This document shows, in pieces, positions 42,132-51,390 of a stretch of 64,000 nt of DNA. The first letter of the stretch is position 1. Every line of letters starts with the position of its first letter. Both the position numbers and the translations under genes were made by a program. The notes below the pieces were generated by a model. That model was not told the DNA's origin. It worked only from the letters and a program-made list of their open reading frames with translations, and made no database searches. Origin of the DNA: Clostridium thermobutyricum (GTDB taxonomy: Bacteria; Bacillota; Clostridia; Ch29); assembly GCA_016842005.1 (NCBI GenBank), contig JAENYD010000011.1:1-64000 (forward strand), written 5' to 3'.

Positions 42132-43565
42132 ATGGAAAATCAAGCAAGTGGGGATAAGTTAAGCTTTTATGGTGGAAAAGCCTTGGTATTTCTACCAATC
42201 ACACTGGCACTCATAGGTCTCATTTACATTGCGTCCAAGAATGCAAACATACCGGAATACTGGGTTGTATTCCTGTTACCTCTAATTGCAGGGATATTTT
42301 TTGCAAAGAATAAGAAACTGTATTCAGAAGTCATAATCAGGGGAATGACATCCGAACTGGCAGCTATTCTGATGATGGCCGTCATTCTTGCCGGTATATG
42401 TGGGGCAATAATAAACAATAGTAATGTGGTGTTAACTTTGGCCAATTATCTGGTAGCTGCCGATTTTGTGGGCGGTAAATTCGTTGCGGCAACTTTTCTG
42501 CTTACCTGTGTGATAGCTTTTTCAACAGGGACATCAACAGGTACCATTTTTGTGGTAGGCCCCATACTTTATCCTGTGGGGTACCTTGTGGGGGCATCTC
42601 CGGCAATGGTTATCGGTGCCATAGTGTCAGGCGGAGCGTTCGGGGACAACCTTTCTCCGGTTTCTGATACCACCATTGCTTCGGCAACCACCCAGGGAAT
42701 GGATTTAGGCGGAGTGGTTAAGAGCAGATTAAAGTATTCAATTCCAGCAGCAATGATTACTCTGATCATATATTTTTTCTTCAGTGGTAAGGCAGAAGTG
42801 ATGGAAGGGGTAGAACAGTACATGGGAGTGCCCGAGCCGAAAACTCTCTTGTTTCTGCTGATCCCGGCCGTAATTATATACTTTTGCTTAAGACAAAGAC
42901 ACTTGGTTGAAGCCTTGAGTTATGGAGTCATAACAGGGCTTGCCGTGGGCCTGGTGACAGGAGTGATAAAACCGGGAGATATTGTTTCGGTGCCAGAACA
43001 ATTTGGTGCCGGCGGCATTGTTTTGGAAGGAATACAGGGGGCTGTACCCACTGTGATAATAGTCATGCTGCTGTTTGTACAGGTAAACCTTCTTAAAGAA
43101 GGCGGCGGCATAGAGGTTATCATGTCCCTTATGAGTAAGTTTGTCAAAGGTGTGAGGAGTGCAGAGGCCACCATAGTAAGTATACTTGTTATACTGAATA
43201 TTGCAACGGGTCTCAATACCGCAGCCATACTGGGTACTGGCGAATTGGCCAACAGGCTGGGCAAGAAGTATGATATCGATGGCTATAGACGGGCCAATCT
43301 TCTGGATTGTGCAGGTACAACCTTCAATTATTTGCTCCCATATATGGTGCCGGTTGTGGTTGGATCCATGTTGAGTACTATGTACCCTCCGTTTGAAGGG
43401 GCCATGGTAGTTACGCCGGTTGATGTGGTTACACATCAGTTTTACCCGTGGGTCATGCTGGCAATCCTGATATTTGCCATAATAACCGGTTACGGTAGAA
43501 CTTTCATATCGGATGCCAGTGCCGGGCTGAAGAGAAAGACGACTTCCGTAGGTAAGGGAGTATAG
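42132..43565 (+). CDS. NhaC family Na+/H+ or organic-solute antiporter, copy 1
   Basis: A 477-residue membrane protein with about 12 segments. NhaC family motifs include GAIVSGGAFGDNLSPVSDTTIASATTQG near 175 and LNTAAILGTGELANR near 355. NhaC proteins exchange Na+ for H+, but relatives such as the malate-lactate antiporter MleN carry organic acids. Two NhaC-type genes of the same length (477 codons) bracket the microcompartment genes in this window, favouring a role in substrate uptake. ATG follows GGGGGAGGAG. The next gene is on the opposite strand. Confidence 0.85.
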   Translation: MENQASGDKLSFYGGKALVFLPITLALIGLIYIASKNANIPEYWVVFLLPLIAGIFFAKNKKLYSEVIIRGMTSELAAILMMAVILAGICGAIINNSNVVLTLANYLVAADFVGGKFVAATFLLTCVIAFSTGTSTGTIFVVGPILYPVGYLVGASPAMVIGAIVSGGAFGDNLSPVSDTTIASATTQGMDLGGVVKSRLKYSIPAAMITLIIYFFFSGKAEVMEGVEQYMGVPEPKTLLFLLIPAVIIYFCLRQRHLVEALSYGVITGLAVGLVTGVIKPGDIVSVPEQFGAGGIVLEGIQGAVPTVIIVMLLFVQVNLLKEGGGIEVIMSLMSKFVKGVRSAEATIVSILVILNIATGLNTAAILGTGELANRLGKKYDIDGYRRANLLDCAGTTFNYLLPYMVPVVVGSMLSTMYPPFEGAMVVTPVDVVTHQFYPWVMLAILIFAIITGYGRTFISDASAGLKRKTTSVGKGV

Positions 43566-43630
43566 AGACCATTTATAATCGGGCAGGCTTATGAATGTTA
43601 CCCAGAGGGGCTATTATCCTGGCATCTTAA

Positions 43631-44338
43631 TCAAAGTACCATATTTACTAATTCATTAAAATTTTTGATTACAACGTAATTGTCTATTTTGCCAATTATA
43701 TCCCTGTTAATAAGCTCGCTCATTATATTGGAGACTGTAACGCGGCAAAGACCTGTCAGGTTGGCCATTTCCTGGTGTGTAAACTTAATGCTGAGTTTGC
43801 ATCCATAGTGTGTGTCAACGCCAAAATCCTTTGAAAGCATCAGCAGGCATATTGCAATGCGGGAAGTGGCTCCCCTGAAAGAAAGGTTTTGAACCTGGGA
43901 ATAAAGCAGTCTGATTTTTTCAGCGAGGTTTTTCATGAAGGTGGTCTGCAGTTCAAGTGAGGAAGGCAGTTTTGTTTCAAGGTGTTCTTTAGGAATAATA
44001 TACAATTCTGCATCCGTAATGGCAATAGCGGAGCTCATATTGGGCTTACCGTCAATTACCGATAGTTCACCGATCATGCAGCCGGGACGTGCTATGGCAA
44101 TGGACTGCTCATCGCCTTCTTCGCTGAAAGTTGATATCCTTATGCGCCCTTTTTTAACTATATAGATATGGGTGTTAACTTCTTGTATGTAGAATATCGT
44201 ACTGTTGCGTTTGTATGATTTGGTAAGCTGCCCTTTGGTTAACTCCTTCCAGTCGTAAGCGTCAAGTTCCATCCAGGGAGAAAAATACAGCAGTTTTTGA
44301 GGCAAGTCGTTAAGGTCAGGGATTTTATCAACAACCAT
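43631..44338 (-). CDS. Crp/Fnr family transcriptional regulator
   Basis: A 235-residue regulator with a cyclic-nucleotide-type beta-barrel (VKKGRIRISTFSEEGDEQSIAIARPGCMIGELSVIDG, near 65-105), a long dimer helix and a C-terminal winged helix (FTHQEMANLTGLCRVTVSNIMSEL near 190). It has no N-terminal cysteine cluster, so it is not an oxygen-sensing FNR. The only minus-strand gene in the window, it diverges from the ridA-BMC operon and probably controls it. Start at 44338 is chosen since GAGGTGATAAAA precedes that ATG; an upstream in-frame ATG at 44410 lacks a site. Confidence 0.88.
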   Translation of the reverse strand: MVVDKIPDLNDLPQKLLYFSPWMELDAYDWKELTKGQLTKSYKRNSTIFYIQEVNTHIYIVKKGRIRISTFSEEGDEQSIAIARPGCMIGELSVIDGKPNMSSAIAITDAELYIIPKEHLETKLPSSLELQTTFMKNLAEKIRLLYSQVQNLSFRGATSRIAICLLMLSKDFGVDTHYGCKLSIKFTHQEMANLTGLCRVTVSNIMSELINRDIIGKIDNYVVIKNFNELVNMVL

Positions 44339-44555
44339 TTTTATCACCTCAATATAAGTGTAAAACTTGGCCAGGAGGATGTCAAGCTTGCTAATATACG
44401 GACATAACAAAAAAAGTACGGGTGCCGGTCAGTTATGGGATAAATTATCTAAAGATTTCCATAGTAATGGGTGAGACAAATTTCTGAATGTGTAGTTAAT
44501 TTTACAGATGAATTGTCAAATAATTGTTACGCTTTTGAATAAGGAGGTGATAATA

Positions 44556-44936
44556 TTGAAAAAATTTATCAAAACAAATAAGGCTCCTGAAGCCGTAGGC
44601 CCTTATTCACAAGCTATAGAAGCCGGAGATTTCATTTTTGTTGCAGGCCAGTTACCCATAGACCCTCAAACCGGGGAACTGAACACTGGTGATATTAAGT
44701 CCCAGACAAGGCAGGTAATAAAGAATTTGCAGGGTATCCTGGAAGAGGCGTCTCTGACCCTTGATGATGCAGTAAACGTACAGGTATTTATGACCGATTT
44801 ATCAAATTTTGGCGCAATGAATGAGGTATATAATGAATTTTTCGGTGAGTCGTTGCCTGCAAGAGCTGCAGTACAGGTAGCCGCACTGCCCAAGGGGGCA
44901 GACGTAGAAATGGCATTGATAGCATACAGGAAGTAA
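44556..44936 (+). CDS. ridA: RidA family enamine/imine deaminase
   Basis: A 126-residue RidA/YjgF protein: APEAVGPYSQAIEAGDFIFVAGQLPIDP, then the active-site arginine in PARAAVQVAALPKGADVEMALIAY. RidA hydrolyses reactive enamines/imines such as 2-aminoacrylate, released by PLP lyases, to 2-oxoacids and ammonia. Its place as first gene of an operon with three PLP enzymes and a protein shell makes sense if those enzymes release such intermediates. The TTG start is chosen because AAGGAGGTGAT lies right before it. Confidence 0.92.
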   Translation: MKKFIKTNKAPEAVGPYSQAIEAGDFIFVAGQLPIDPQTGELNTGDIKSQTRQVIKNLQGILEEASLTLDDAVNVQVFMTDLSNFGAMNEVYNEFFGESLPARAAVQVAALPKGADVEMALIAYRK

Positions 44937-44990
44937 TACAAAATACATTTCCGAACTATTATGGTTCTAATCAGAGAGAAGGTGAGTTGG

Positions 44991-46376
44991 TTGAGGAGAT
45001 TTTTTACCGCTGAGGATGTTGAACTGGCTGTTTCGAGAAACGAAAAGGTAATAGAGGTCAGCGAGAATGATGTGATTACGTCTGCGGCCAGAGAGGAGGC
45101 CCAGAGAAAAGGTGTTGTTTTCAGAATAAAGGATGGAACAGCGGAAGTCAATGTTCCCGGCGCCGACAATTCGGGGAGCTATGAGCACGGGGCAGGCAGC
45201 AGGGAGATCGTCTCCGTATCATACAAGGGGCTCCTGAGTGATGCCGAAGTGGACAGGTGGAGAGAGGAATTCCCCATACTCAGGGACATCATACATGTGG
45301 CGAACTGCTCTCAAGCGCCTCAGTCCAAGAGGGTAAGAAGTGCAATAGACAAATACCTCGACAACTGGCTTACGGTCGGCATGGACTGGGATTACTGGGT
45401 ACAGGAAGTTATTAAAGCCAAAGAAGAATTTGCCAGACTTATCAATGCGGATATAAATGAGATAGCTGTATCCACTTCTGTTTCGGAAGCGGTGGCTTCT
45501 ATTGCCAGTGCGCTGGATTATACGGGCAAGAGGAATAAAATAGTCACATCCGAAGCGGAATTTCCAACAGTGGCCCATGTATGGATGGCACATCAGAAAT
45601 ACGGCTGCAAAGTGGATTTTGTTCCCGTGGAAAACTACCAGATCGACATTACCCAGTATAACAGGTATATAGACGACAAAACACTTCTGACATCTGTAAC
45701 CCACGTGTATTATCTCAACGGGTTCAAGCAGGATATTGAGACTATAATCGGGATTGCCCATGATAAAGGTTCGCTGGTGCTGGTCGATGCCTACCAATCA
45801 CTGGGTACCACTCCTATAGACGTAAAAGCAATGAAGATAGATATGCTTGTTTCCGGCAACCTGAAGTATCTGTTTGGTATACCCGGCATTGCATTCATTT
45901 ATGTGAACAGGGACCTGGTATCCAAGCTGAAACCTGCAGTTACAGGCTGGTTTGGACAGGAGAATCCGTTCCTGTTTCAGGTCAGGTACCTGGACTATGC
46001 CAGTGACGCCAGGAGATTGGATACAGGGACTCCACCGGTGTTGGCTTCATTTGCAGCAAGGGCAGGTATGTCGATTGTAAACGAGGTAGGGGTGGAAGCC
46101 ATTGCAGACAGGATAGACATGCTCAGTGAATATACAATCCGCAGGGGCCTTGATAAGGGTTTTGAAGTAGTGAGCCCTTTGGATATAAAAAGGAAGGGCG
46201 GCACGACCGCCATAAAGGTGCCCATGGATTCACACCATGTGGAAGAGGAGCTGAAGAAGAGGAATATAATCGCTTCCGCCCGGGGAGAAGTAATAAGGAT
46301 AGCTCCGCATTTCATTACGAGAAAACAGGATATAGACACAGTGCTGGAGCAGTTGCAGGATATTATAAGGAAATAG
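44991..46376 (+). CDS. Class V PLP enzyme with EutQ-like N-terminal segment
   Basis: About 461 residues. Residues 1-45 (RRFFTAEDVELAV..VIEVSENDVITSAAREEAQRKGVVF) resemble the N-terminal segment of EutQ and other BMC-linked proteins, where the pattern ITxxDV...ITPxAREYxxxxG recurs. A linker follows, then a class V aminotransferase/cysteine desulfurase-fold domain (about 80-461) with the PLP lysine in SGNLKYLFG near 292; the usual His before Lys is Leu here. TTG 44991 fits a GAGAAGGTGA site; ATG 44961 has none. It lies 9 bases before the BMC vertex gene. Reaction unknown: class V members act as lyases, epimerases, desulfurases or transaminases. Confidence 0.8.
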   Translation: MRRFFTAEDVELAVSRNEKVIEVSENDVITSAAREEAQRKGVVFRIKDGTAEVNVPGADNSGSYEHGAGSREIVSVSYKGLLSDAEVDRWREEFPILRDIIHVANCSQAPQSKRVRSAIDKYLDNWLTVGMDWDYWVQEVIKAKEEFARLINADINEIAVSTSVSEAVASIASALDYTGKRNKIVTSEAEFPTVAHVWMAHQKYGCKVDFVPVENYQIDITQYNRYIDDKTLLTSVTHVYYLNGFKQDIETIIGIAHDKGSLVLVDAYQSLGTTPIDVKAMKIDMLVSGNLKYLFGIPGIAFIYVNRDLVSKLKPAVTGWFGQENPFLFQVRYLDYASDARRLDTGTPPVLASFAARAGMSIVNEVGVEAIADRIDMLSEYTIRRGLDKGFEVVSPLDIKRKGGTTAIKVPMDSHHVEEELKKRNIIASARGEVIRIAPHFITRKQDIDTVLEQLQDIIRK

Positions 46377-46385
46377 GGTGATTGT

Positions 46386-46652
46386 ATGTTTATTTGTAAA
46401 GTTCAGGGTAGGCTGATAGCCACCATAAAGAACCGGGATCTTGAGGGCCTGAGCTTTGTCGTATTGCAGAAACTGGGCAAATCAAACAATAGTGTGGGTC
46501 ACCCGTTTGTAGCTGTTGACAATATCGGATGTGGTGAAGGGGATGTCGTGCTTGTTACGACGGGAGCTGGCGCACGGTTTGCCGTCGGCAAGCAGGGCAT
46601 GCCGATAGATACCGCTGTAATAGGTTTGGTAGATTCTTATAACATTAAATAA
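46386..46652 (+). CDS. BMC vertex pentamer protein (EutN/CcmL family)
   Basis: An 88-residue EutN/CcmL/PduN-type protein: MFICKVQGRLIATIKNRDLEG at the start, VAVDNIGCGEGDVVLVTTGAGAR in the middle and PIDTAVIGLVD at the end. Five copies form the pentamer that closes the corners of a bacterial microcompartment. It is the only BMC-P gene in the window and is tightly packed with the H and T shell genes. Confidence 0.93.
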   Translation: MFICKVQGRLIATIKNRDLEGLSFVVLQKLGKSNNSVGHPFVAVDNIGCGEGDVVLVTTGAGARFAVGKQGMPIDTAVIGLVDSYNIK

Positions 46653-46683
46653 AAAACCGGTTATTATAAGGAGGTTATAAAAC

Positions 46684-46962
46684 ATGAAAGCTAAAGGATT
46701 TATTGAGACCAAAGGTCTGGTAGCAGCGATAGAAGCTGCCGATGCCATGGTCAAGGCTGCGAACGTGGAATTTGTGGCAAAAGAGACAATAGGTGGCGGA
46801 TATGTGACAGTTATCATTGAAGGTGACGTAGGGGCAGTGAAGGCGGCGGTGGATGTCGGTGCAACTGCAGCCAAAAAGGTGGGAGAACTTGTGTCGGTAC
46901 ATGTCATTGCAAGGCCCCAGCAGGAGATTGACAGCATCTTCATAAAGAAGCAGGAAAAATAG
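46684..46962 (+). CDS. BMC-H hexameric shell protein
   Basis: A 92-residue single-domain BMC protein: [25 protein letters not shown], then [33 protein letters not shown], the full Pfam BMC pattern. It forms the hexagonal tiles of the shell. The pore loop ([11 protein letters not shown]) is rich in glycine. AAGGAGG precedes the ATG. Only one BMC-H is encoded, so the facets should be built of a single hexamer plus the trimer. Confidence 0.95.
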   Translation: MKAKGFIETKGLVAAIEAADAMVKAANVEFVAKETIGGGYVTVIIEGDVGAVKAAVDVGATAAKKVGELVSVHVIARPQQEIDSIFIKKQEK

Positions 46963-46977
46963 TACTGGAGTGAGATC

Positions 46978-47613
46978 ATGAGCGATAGAGTTCAATTGAG
47001 AACTTTTGCGTTGATTGATAACATGCAGCCCCAGTATGCAGCGCTGACTGGTACGGTTGTAAAAGGAGATGTCTGCCTGGCGGGAATGGCGCAGTTGTAT
47101 ATCGAAATGGAGCCGGGCAGCGAGATATATAGGCTATTGGATGCAGCTTTGAAAAACACCAATGCAAAACCCGGATTCCAGATTGTTGAAAGGGAATACG
47201 GGCAAATCGAGTTGCACTCCTTTTCCATAGACGATGTAAAGGAAGCAGGGGAAGCAATACTCAACGCCAGCGGACTGAATATCAATGACAGGATAAAACC
47301 TGAAGTGGTGTCCGAACAGATAATCAACAATGTGGATCCGTACCAGGCACAGCTTATCAACAAGTTCCGGCACGGTTCTTTGCTGGTACCCAATGAAAGT
47401 TTGCTGATAATGGAAGTGGAGCCGGCAGGGTATATATCCATTGCTGTAAATGAGACCGAAAAAAATGCAGATATCAGGATTATTGACTTTGACCCTGTGG
47501 GCAAATTTGGTCGGCTGTACGTATCTGGGGCTGAATCGGAAGTAAGGGCTGCTAGGGAAGCGGCGATAAATGCCATCAATGATATAGAAGGACTGGAAAA
47601 TGTCCGGACGTGA
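46978..47613 (+). CDS. BMC-T tandem-domain trimeric shell protein
   Basis: A 211-residue protein with two BMC domains (about 1-100 and 105-211). The second is clear: HGSLLVPNESLLIMEVEPAGYISIAVNETEKNADIRIIDFDPVGKFGRLYVSGAESEVRAAREAAINAI. Trimers of such proteins make pseudo-hexamers, often with a gated pore for larger metabolites or cofactors. It completes a minimal H+T+P shell. Its last 14 bases overlap the start of the hydantoinase-like gene, so translation is coupled to a probable cargo enzyme. Confidence 0.9.
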   Translation: MSDRVQLRTFALIDNMQPQYAALTGTVVKGDVCLAGMAQLYIEMEPGSEIYRLLDAALKNTNAKPGFQIVEREYGQIELHSFSIDDVKEAGEAILNASGLNINDRIKPEVVSEQIINNVDPYQAQLINKFRHGSLLVPNESLLIMEVEPAGYISIAVNETEKNADIRIIDFDPVGKFGRLYVSGAESEVRAAREAAINAINDIEGLENVRT

Positions 47614-49138
47614 TATTTATAGTGACTATATAAAAAAAGCACGGTACGTAAAGCCTGACAGCCCAAAAGAATGCAGTATTGCAGTTTCTGATACGGTCAG
47701 CGGCGGATACGGTCAGCAGATGGAACTGCTGCAGCAGATCAGCAAAAAACTGGATTCCTTCGGGTACCATGGTGATAAACCCCTTAAAACTGTAGACCTG
47801 GCAATACATGGAGGGGATGTAGTAATCCCCGGCCACGGTATACTGAAGACAAATGTCTATATCAGTAACGGAAAGGTTGTTGCATTATCCAGTGATGTAT
47901 TGGCGGAGGCAGGAGAGGTTATCGATGCAACAGGGAAATACGTATTGCCGGGTATCATAGACCCCCATGTGCATCTTGGACTGTTTGCGCCTTTGGAAAC
48001 AGAACTTGATACCGAGACCGGATCTGCCTTGATTGGAGGAGTCACTACAATAGGATGTTACTTTGGAGGAGATAAATCGCATTTTAAATCCTTCCCCGGC
48101 ATTGAAGAAAAGATCAACTTGCTGTCACATACAGATGTATTGCCCCACCTTGTAATAAGTACTGAGATGCAGGTGAAAGAAATCGCCGACTATATCAATT
48201 ATCTGGGTATTACCTCCTTCAAATTGTACATGAACGGTATTCCGGGCTTGATTCCCAGTGTTGGTGACGATTTTATACTGGATGTATTCAACCAGACCAA
48301 AAAGGTACCAAATGACTGTATGATATGCGTGCATGCTGAGAACAGTCTACTGGTGAGAAGAGCGGAAAGACTGGAAAAGGAGAGACTGGGTGAAGATGCG
48401 ACCATACGAGACTGGAGCAATACCCATCCTGCCATGGCTGAAGAAGAGGCAGTTATCAGGCTTTCATATCTGGCAGAGAAAACAAATACTCCGGTGTACT
48501 TTGTTCATCTGTCTACTGCTGGTGCCGTTGAAAGGCTTAGAAAACTGAAACCATTCAACAAATATATACATGTGGAGACTACATCGCCGTATCTCTCGCT
48601 GGCAAGGGATAATCTTACAGGTTTTCTGGGTAAGATGGAACCGCCTTTTAGGGACTTTACAGACATCGAAGAGTTGTGGAAAGGCCTGGAGGACGGCATA
48701 GTGGATACTATCGGTACCGATAATGTAACCATAACAGTTGAGGAAAAGAGTATTAACGATGGCATATGGAATGCAATGCCCGGATATCCCGCCATGGCCA
48801 CCCATCTGCCCGTACTGATGAGCGAAGGGGTGGTGAAACGGGGGATGGACATTGAAAAACTGGTAACAGCTATAACTAAAAACCCGGCTTCAATATTCGG
48901 GGTTTATCCCAGGAAAGGTACCATTCTGCCGGGAAGTGATGCGGATATTGTTATTATAGATCTTCAACTGTCCAAAGAGGTCAAGGCTGAAGATTTGCAG
49001 TCAAGGTCGGATTTTTCGTTGTATGACGGAAAACGGCTGCAAGGATGGCCGGTGCTCACCATCAAAGGCGGAAAAGTGGCCGCAAGGGATGGAAGGATTG
49101 TAGGGCACGGTGGCAAGGGAACATTGATCAAGCGTTAA
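47600..49138 (+). CDS. Dihydropyrimidinase/hydantoinase-like amidohydrolase with N-terminal extension
   Basis: A 512-residue cyclic amidohydrolase, longer than the usual 460. The metal ligands are visible: DPHVHLG (His123, His125), the carboxylated lysine in SFKLYM near 208, CVHAEN near 249, YFVHLS near 303 and the Asp of TIGTDNV near 376. It should open a cyclic amide such as a hydantoin or dihydropyrimidine. Residues 1-62 precede the normal fold and include a helical stretch (QMELLQQISKKLDSFGY) of the kind that directs enzymes into BMC lumens. It overlaps the BMC-T gene. The substrate is unknown; allantoin or dihydroorotate are less fitting since no partner genes are seen. Confidence 0.85.
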   Translation: MSGRDIYSDYIKKARYVKPDSPKECSIAVSDTVSGGYGQQMELLQQISKKLDSFGYHGDKPLKTVDLAIHGGDVVIPGHGILKTNVYISNGKVVALSSDVLAEAGEVIDATGKYVLPGIIDPHVHLGLFAPLETELDTETGSALIGGVTTIGCYFGGDKSHFKSFPGIEEKINLLSHTDVLPHLVISTEMQVKEIADYINYLGITSFKLYMNGIPGLIPSVGDDFILDVFNQTKKVPNDCMICVHAENSLLVRRAERLEKERLGEDATIRDWSNTHPAMAEEEAVIRLSYLAEKTNTPVYFVHLSTAGAVERLRKLKPFNKYIHVETTSPYLSLARDNLTGFLGKMEPPFRDFTDIEELWKGLEDGIVDTIGTDNVTITVEEKSINDGIWNAMPGYPAMATHLPVLMSEGVVKRGMDIEKLVTAITKNPASIFGVYPRKGTILPGSDADIVIIDLQLSKEVKAEDLQSRSDFSLYDGKRLQGWPVLTIKGGKVAARDGRIVGHGGKGTLIKR

Positions 49139-49171
49139 ATAAAACAACAACGAATAATAGGGGGTACACTC

Positions 49172-50404
49172 ATGGATTTCAAGAAAATAAGAGCAAAAGA
49201 GTTTCCAGAAGTGGAGAGAATTACATTTCTGGATGCAGCGTGCGTCAGTTTGGCACCGCAGAGGACGGTTAAAGCTCTCACCGATTTTGTTAACTACTGT
49301 GCGAGAAATGACGAGGAAAGCTCAAGTGCTCACCACGTGGGTATGGATGCGAAAAGACAGAAGGCTTACATCGAAGCCGCCAAGCTTTTAAATGCGGATA
49401 TTGAAGAGATTGCCCTTGTGGAAAGTACTACCCACGGTCTTAATATTGCCGCTACATCACTTCCTTTGGAAGCAGGGGATAAAGTAGTTACCACCAGTCT
49501 GGAATTCCTGCAGGTGGCAATGCCGTGGTGCATGATGAGGAAAAACAAAGATATAGAAGTAGAAGTAATCCCGGGGAGAGACGGGAGATTTGAGACCAGG
49601 GATTTTGAGGAAGCTATTGATGACCGGACAAAGCTGATTGTAATTTCATCTGTGGAATGGTGTAATGGCTGGAAGATAGACTTAAAAGAGCTGGGGGCCC
49701 TTTGCAAGGAAAAGGGAGTGTACCTGGTGGTGGATGCAGTACAGCATGTGGGAGTAAATAAATTGGATGTTAAGGAAATGCCCATGGACATTATGACAGC
49801 AGGTGGTCATAAGTGGCTGAATTCTCCCTTTGGCACCGGGATACTGTACGTGAACAAGGAATTGATACCTAAGATAGACCCGGCTTTCTGGGGGTATTTA
49901 AATCTTAAGGAACCTGAGGGCGGGTGGCCTGCGTATTTTGGGAACCCCGGCATTTCCCCGGTTAACGAGTGGGAATTCCCGGATACGGCCAGGAAATTTG
50001 AAATAGGGGGTACTTCAAATTATCCCGGTGCTATTGCCTTAGGAGAGAGCCTCGGACTTGTAAATGAAATTGGCATAGACAATATCGAAAAGCACGTATT
50101 TCAGTTAACCGAATACGCCATGGATAGGCTGAGGGAAGTAGGGGCTACGCTGGTGACGCATCCTGATGAGAAGCATAGGTCTGGTATAGTGATATTCCGT
50201 TTCTACCGTTCCATGGAGGAAGAAAGAAAACTGCTGGAGGAGTTCCACAAAAATGATGTGTATGTTGCTATGAGATTCACGTCGAATATCGGTGGTCTGA
50301 GGATTTCCTGCCAGTACTATAACCTTGAGGAAGATATCGATAGGCTGATCGATGTGCTTAGGAAAGCCGGGGCGAGGAAGAAACCGGATTATCGAAAAAA
50401 ATAA
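49172..50404 (+). CDS. Class V PLP enzyme 2 (isopenicillin-epimerase/desulfurase-like)
   Basis: A 410-residue fold-type I PLP protein: FLDAACVSLAPQ at the N-terminus, VESTTHGLNIAATSL, VDAVQHVG (the Asp pairs with the PLP nitrogen) and the Schiff-base lysine in TAGGHKWLNSPFGTG (Lys214). A late RFTSNIGGLRISCQYYN segment matches the class V C-terminus. No active-site Cys loop typical of SufS was recognised, which argues against a housekeeping desulfurase. It is closer to the protein at 52896 than to the one at 44991. Start ATG has GGGGGTACACTC before it. Confidence 0.88.
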   Translation: MDFKKIRAKEFPEVERITFLDAACVSLAPQRTVKALTDFVNYCARNDEESSSAHHVGMDAKRQKAYIEAAKLLNADIEEIALVESTTHGLNIAATSLPLEAGDKVVTTSLEFLQVAMPWCMMRKNKDIEVEVIPGRDGRFETRDFEEAIDDRTKLIVISSVEWCNGWKIDLKELGALCKEKGVYLVVDAVQHVGVNKLDVKEMPMDIMTAGGHKWLNSPFGTGILYVNKELIPKIDPAFWGYLNLKEPEGGWPAYFGNPGISPVNEWEFPDTARKFEIGGTSNYPGAIALGESLGLVNEIGIDNIEKHVFQLTEYAMDRLREVGATLVTHPDEKHRSGIVIFRFYRSMEEERKLLEEFHKNDVYVAMRFTSNIGGLRISCQYYNLEEDIDRLIDVLRKAGARKKPDYRKK

Positions 50405-50419
50405 AGCGGAGTGATGAAA

Positions 50420-51139
50420 TTGGTAAAAGGGGGATATCCTTTTTACGGTCAAAAAGTCGGTATTCTGGTGTTTGATCAGCAGTCTCCGAGAGTGCCCGGA
50501 GATCCCGGGCACTCATCCACCTTTGATTTTCAGGTATGCTATGAAGTGGTTGATGGGAAATTCAGTGACCTGATATCCGGTTCAAAGGAAATAAGGGACA
50601 AACTGGTGGCTGCAGTGAGAAACCTGGAAAGCAAAGGGGTTAAAGCAGTCCTTGGGGATTGCGGGCTCATGACTCTGTACCAGCAGGAAATGAGTGCATG
50701 CAGTTCACTGCCGGTGATTTCGTCAGGCCTTATCTTGATACCCCTAATCTGGAATGTTATCGGCAGAACCGGTGCTATCGGGATAATCACAGGGCACTCG
50801 GCATTTCTGAGTAGAAAACACTTTGAAGGGGCAGGGGTTCCGGAAGATATACCCTGCCAAGTACAAGGCATGGAGGATGAAAGCCATTTTTCCGAAGTAG
50901 TGATTGACAGTGGTCCTGCCCTGGATGTCGATCTGATGCGCAGAGATATCCTGTCTGCGGTTGGCAAGTTATTGACCAGACAGGCAGATATTAGGGCTTT
51001 GCTGCTGGAATGCAGCAATCTGGCCACCTACAGTAAGGATGTGTACCATACGTTCAATATCCCGGTTTTTGATATTGTAGCCGGTGCAAAAATTCTTGAA
51101 TATTCTGTTAATCCGACGGATTTCCTGAAAAGGTTTTAA
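50420..51139 (+). CDS. Aspartate/glutamate/hydantoin racemase superfamily protein
   Basis: About 239 residues. Two cysteines in the expected places, GDCGLMTLYQQE near 82 and LLECSNLATYS near 199, fit the two-base cysteine mechanism of the Asp/Glu racemase superfamily, which also includes hydantoin racemase and maleate isomerase. Next to a hydantoinase-like gene, racemisation of a hydantoin or of an N-carbamoyl or free amino acid is plausible. The GGAGTGAT site favours TTG 50420; GTG 50411 or ATG 50414 would add two or three residues. It follows the PLP enzyme gene by 15 bases. Confidence 0.78.
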   Translation: MVKGGYPFYGQKVGILVFDQQSPRVPGDPGHSSTFDFQVCYEVVDGKFSDLISGSKEIRDKLVAAVRNLESKGVKAVLGDCGLMTLYQQEMSACSSLPVISSGLILIPLIWNVIGRTGAIGIITGHSAFLSRKHFEGAGVPEDIPCQVQGMEDESHFSEVVIDSGPALDVDLMRRDILSAVGKLLTRQADIRALLLECSNLATYSKDVYHTFNIPVFDIVAGAKILEYSVNPTDFLKRF

Positions 51140-51390
51140 GCATCTCCAAAATGACTTGAGGGTGGGACAGGCAGCACCGCTTATCTTCCGACTGTGAGGA
51201 CAGGCTGTCTGCTGATATCAGTGTAGTTGCACAGATGTGCTTTTGCACTGCTTTTAATGGATAGGGGATCTCTCCTTCAAGATACAGAAATACCAATATA
51301 TACAAGAAAGGAGGCCTATCAATAGCGAACACACAAGTTGTCAATTATGTCCTGTAAACCGCAGTAAAAAATATTAAGGAGGTTACCAAT

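Noticed and set aside
40974-47613. Microcompartment for acetaldehyde released by threonine aldolase
   Set aside because: No aldehyde dehydrogenase, alcohol dehydrogenase or PduL lies in the locus, so the classical model is not supported.
51140-51390. Possible riboswitch before the second NhaC-type gene
   Set aside because: No lysine, glycine, T-box or other known aptamer core could be recognised in these 251 bases.
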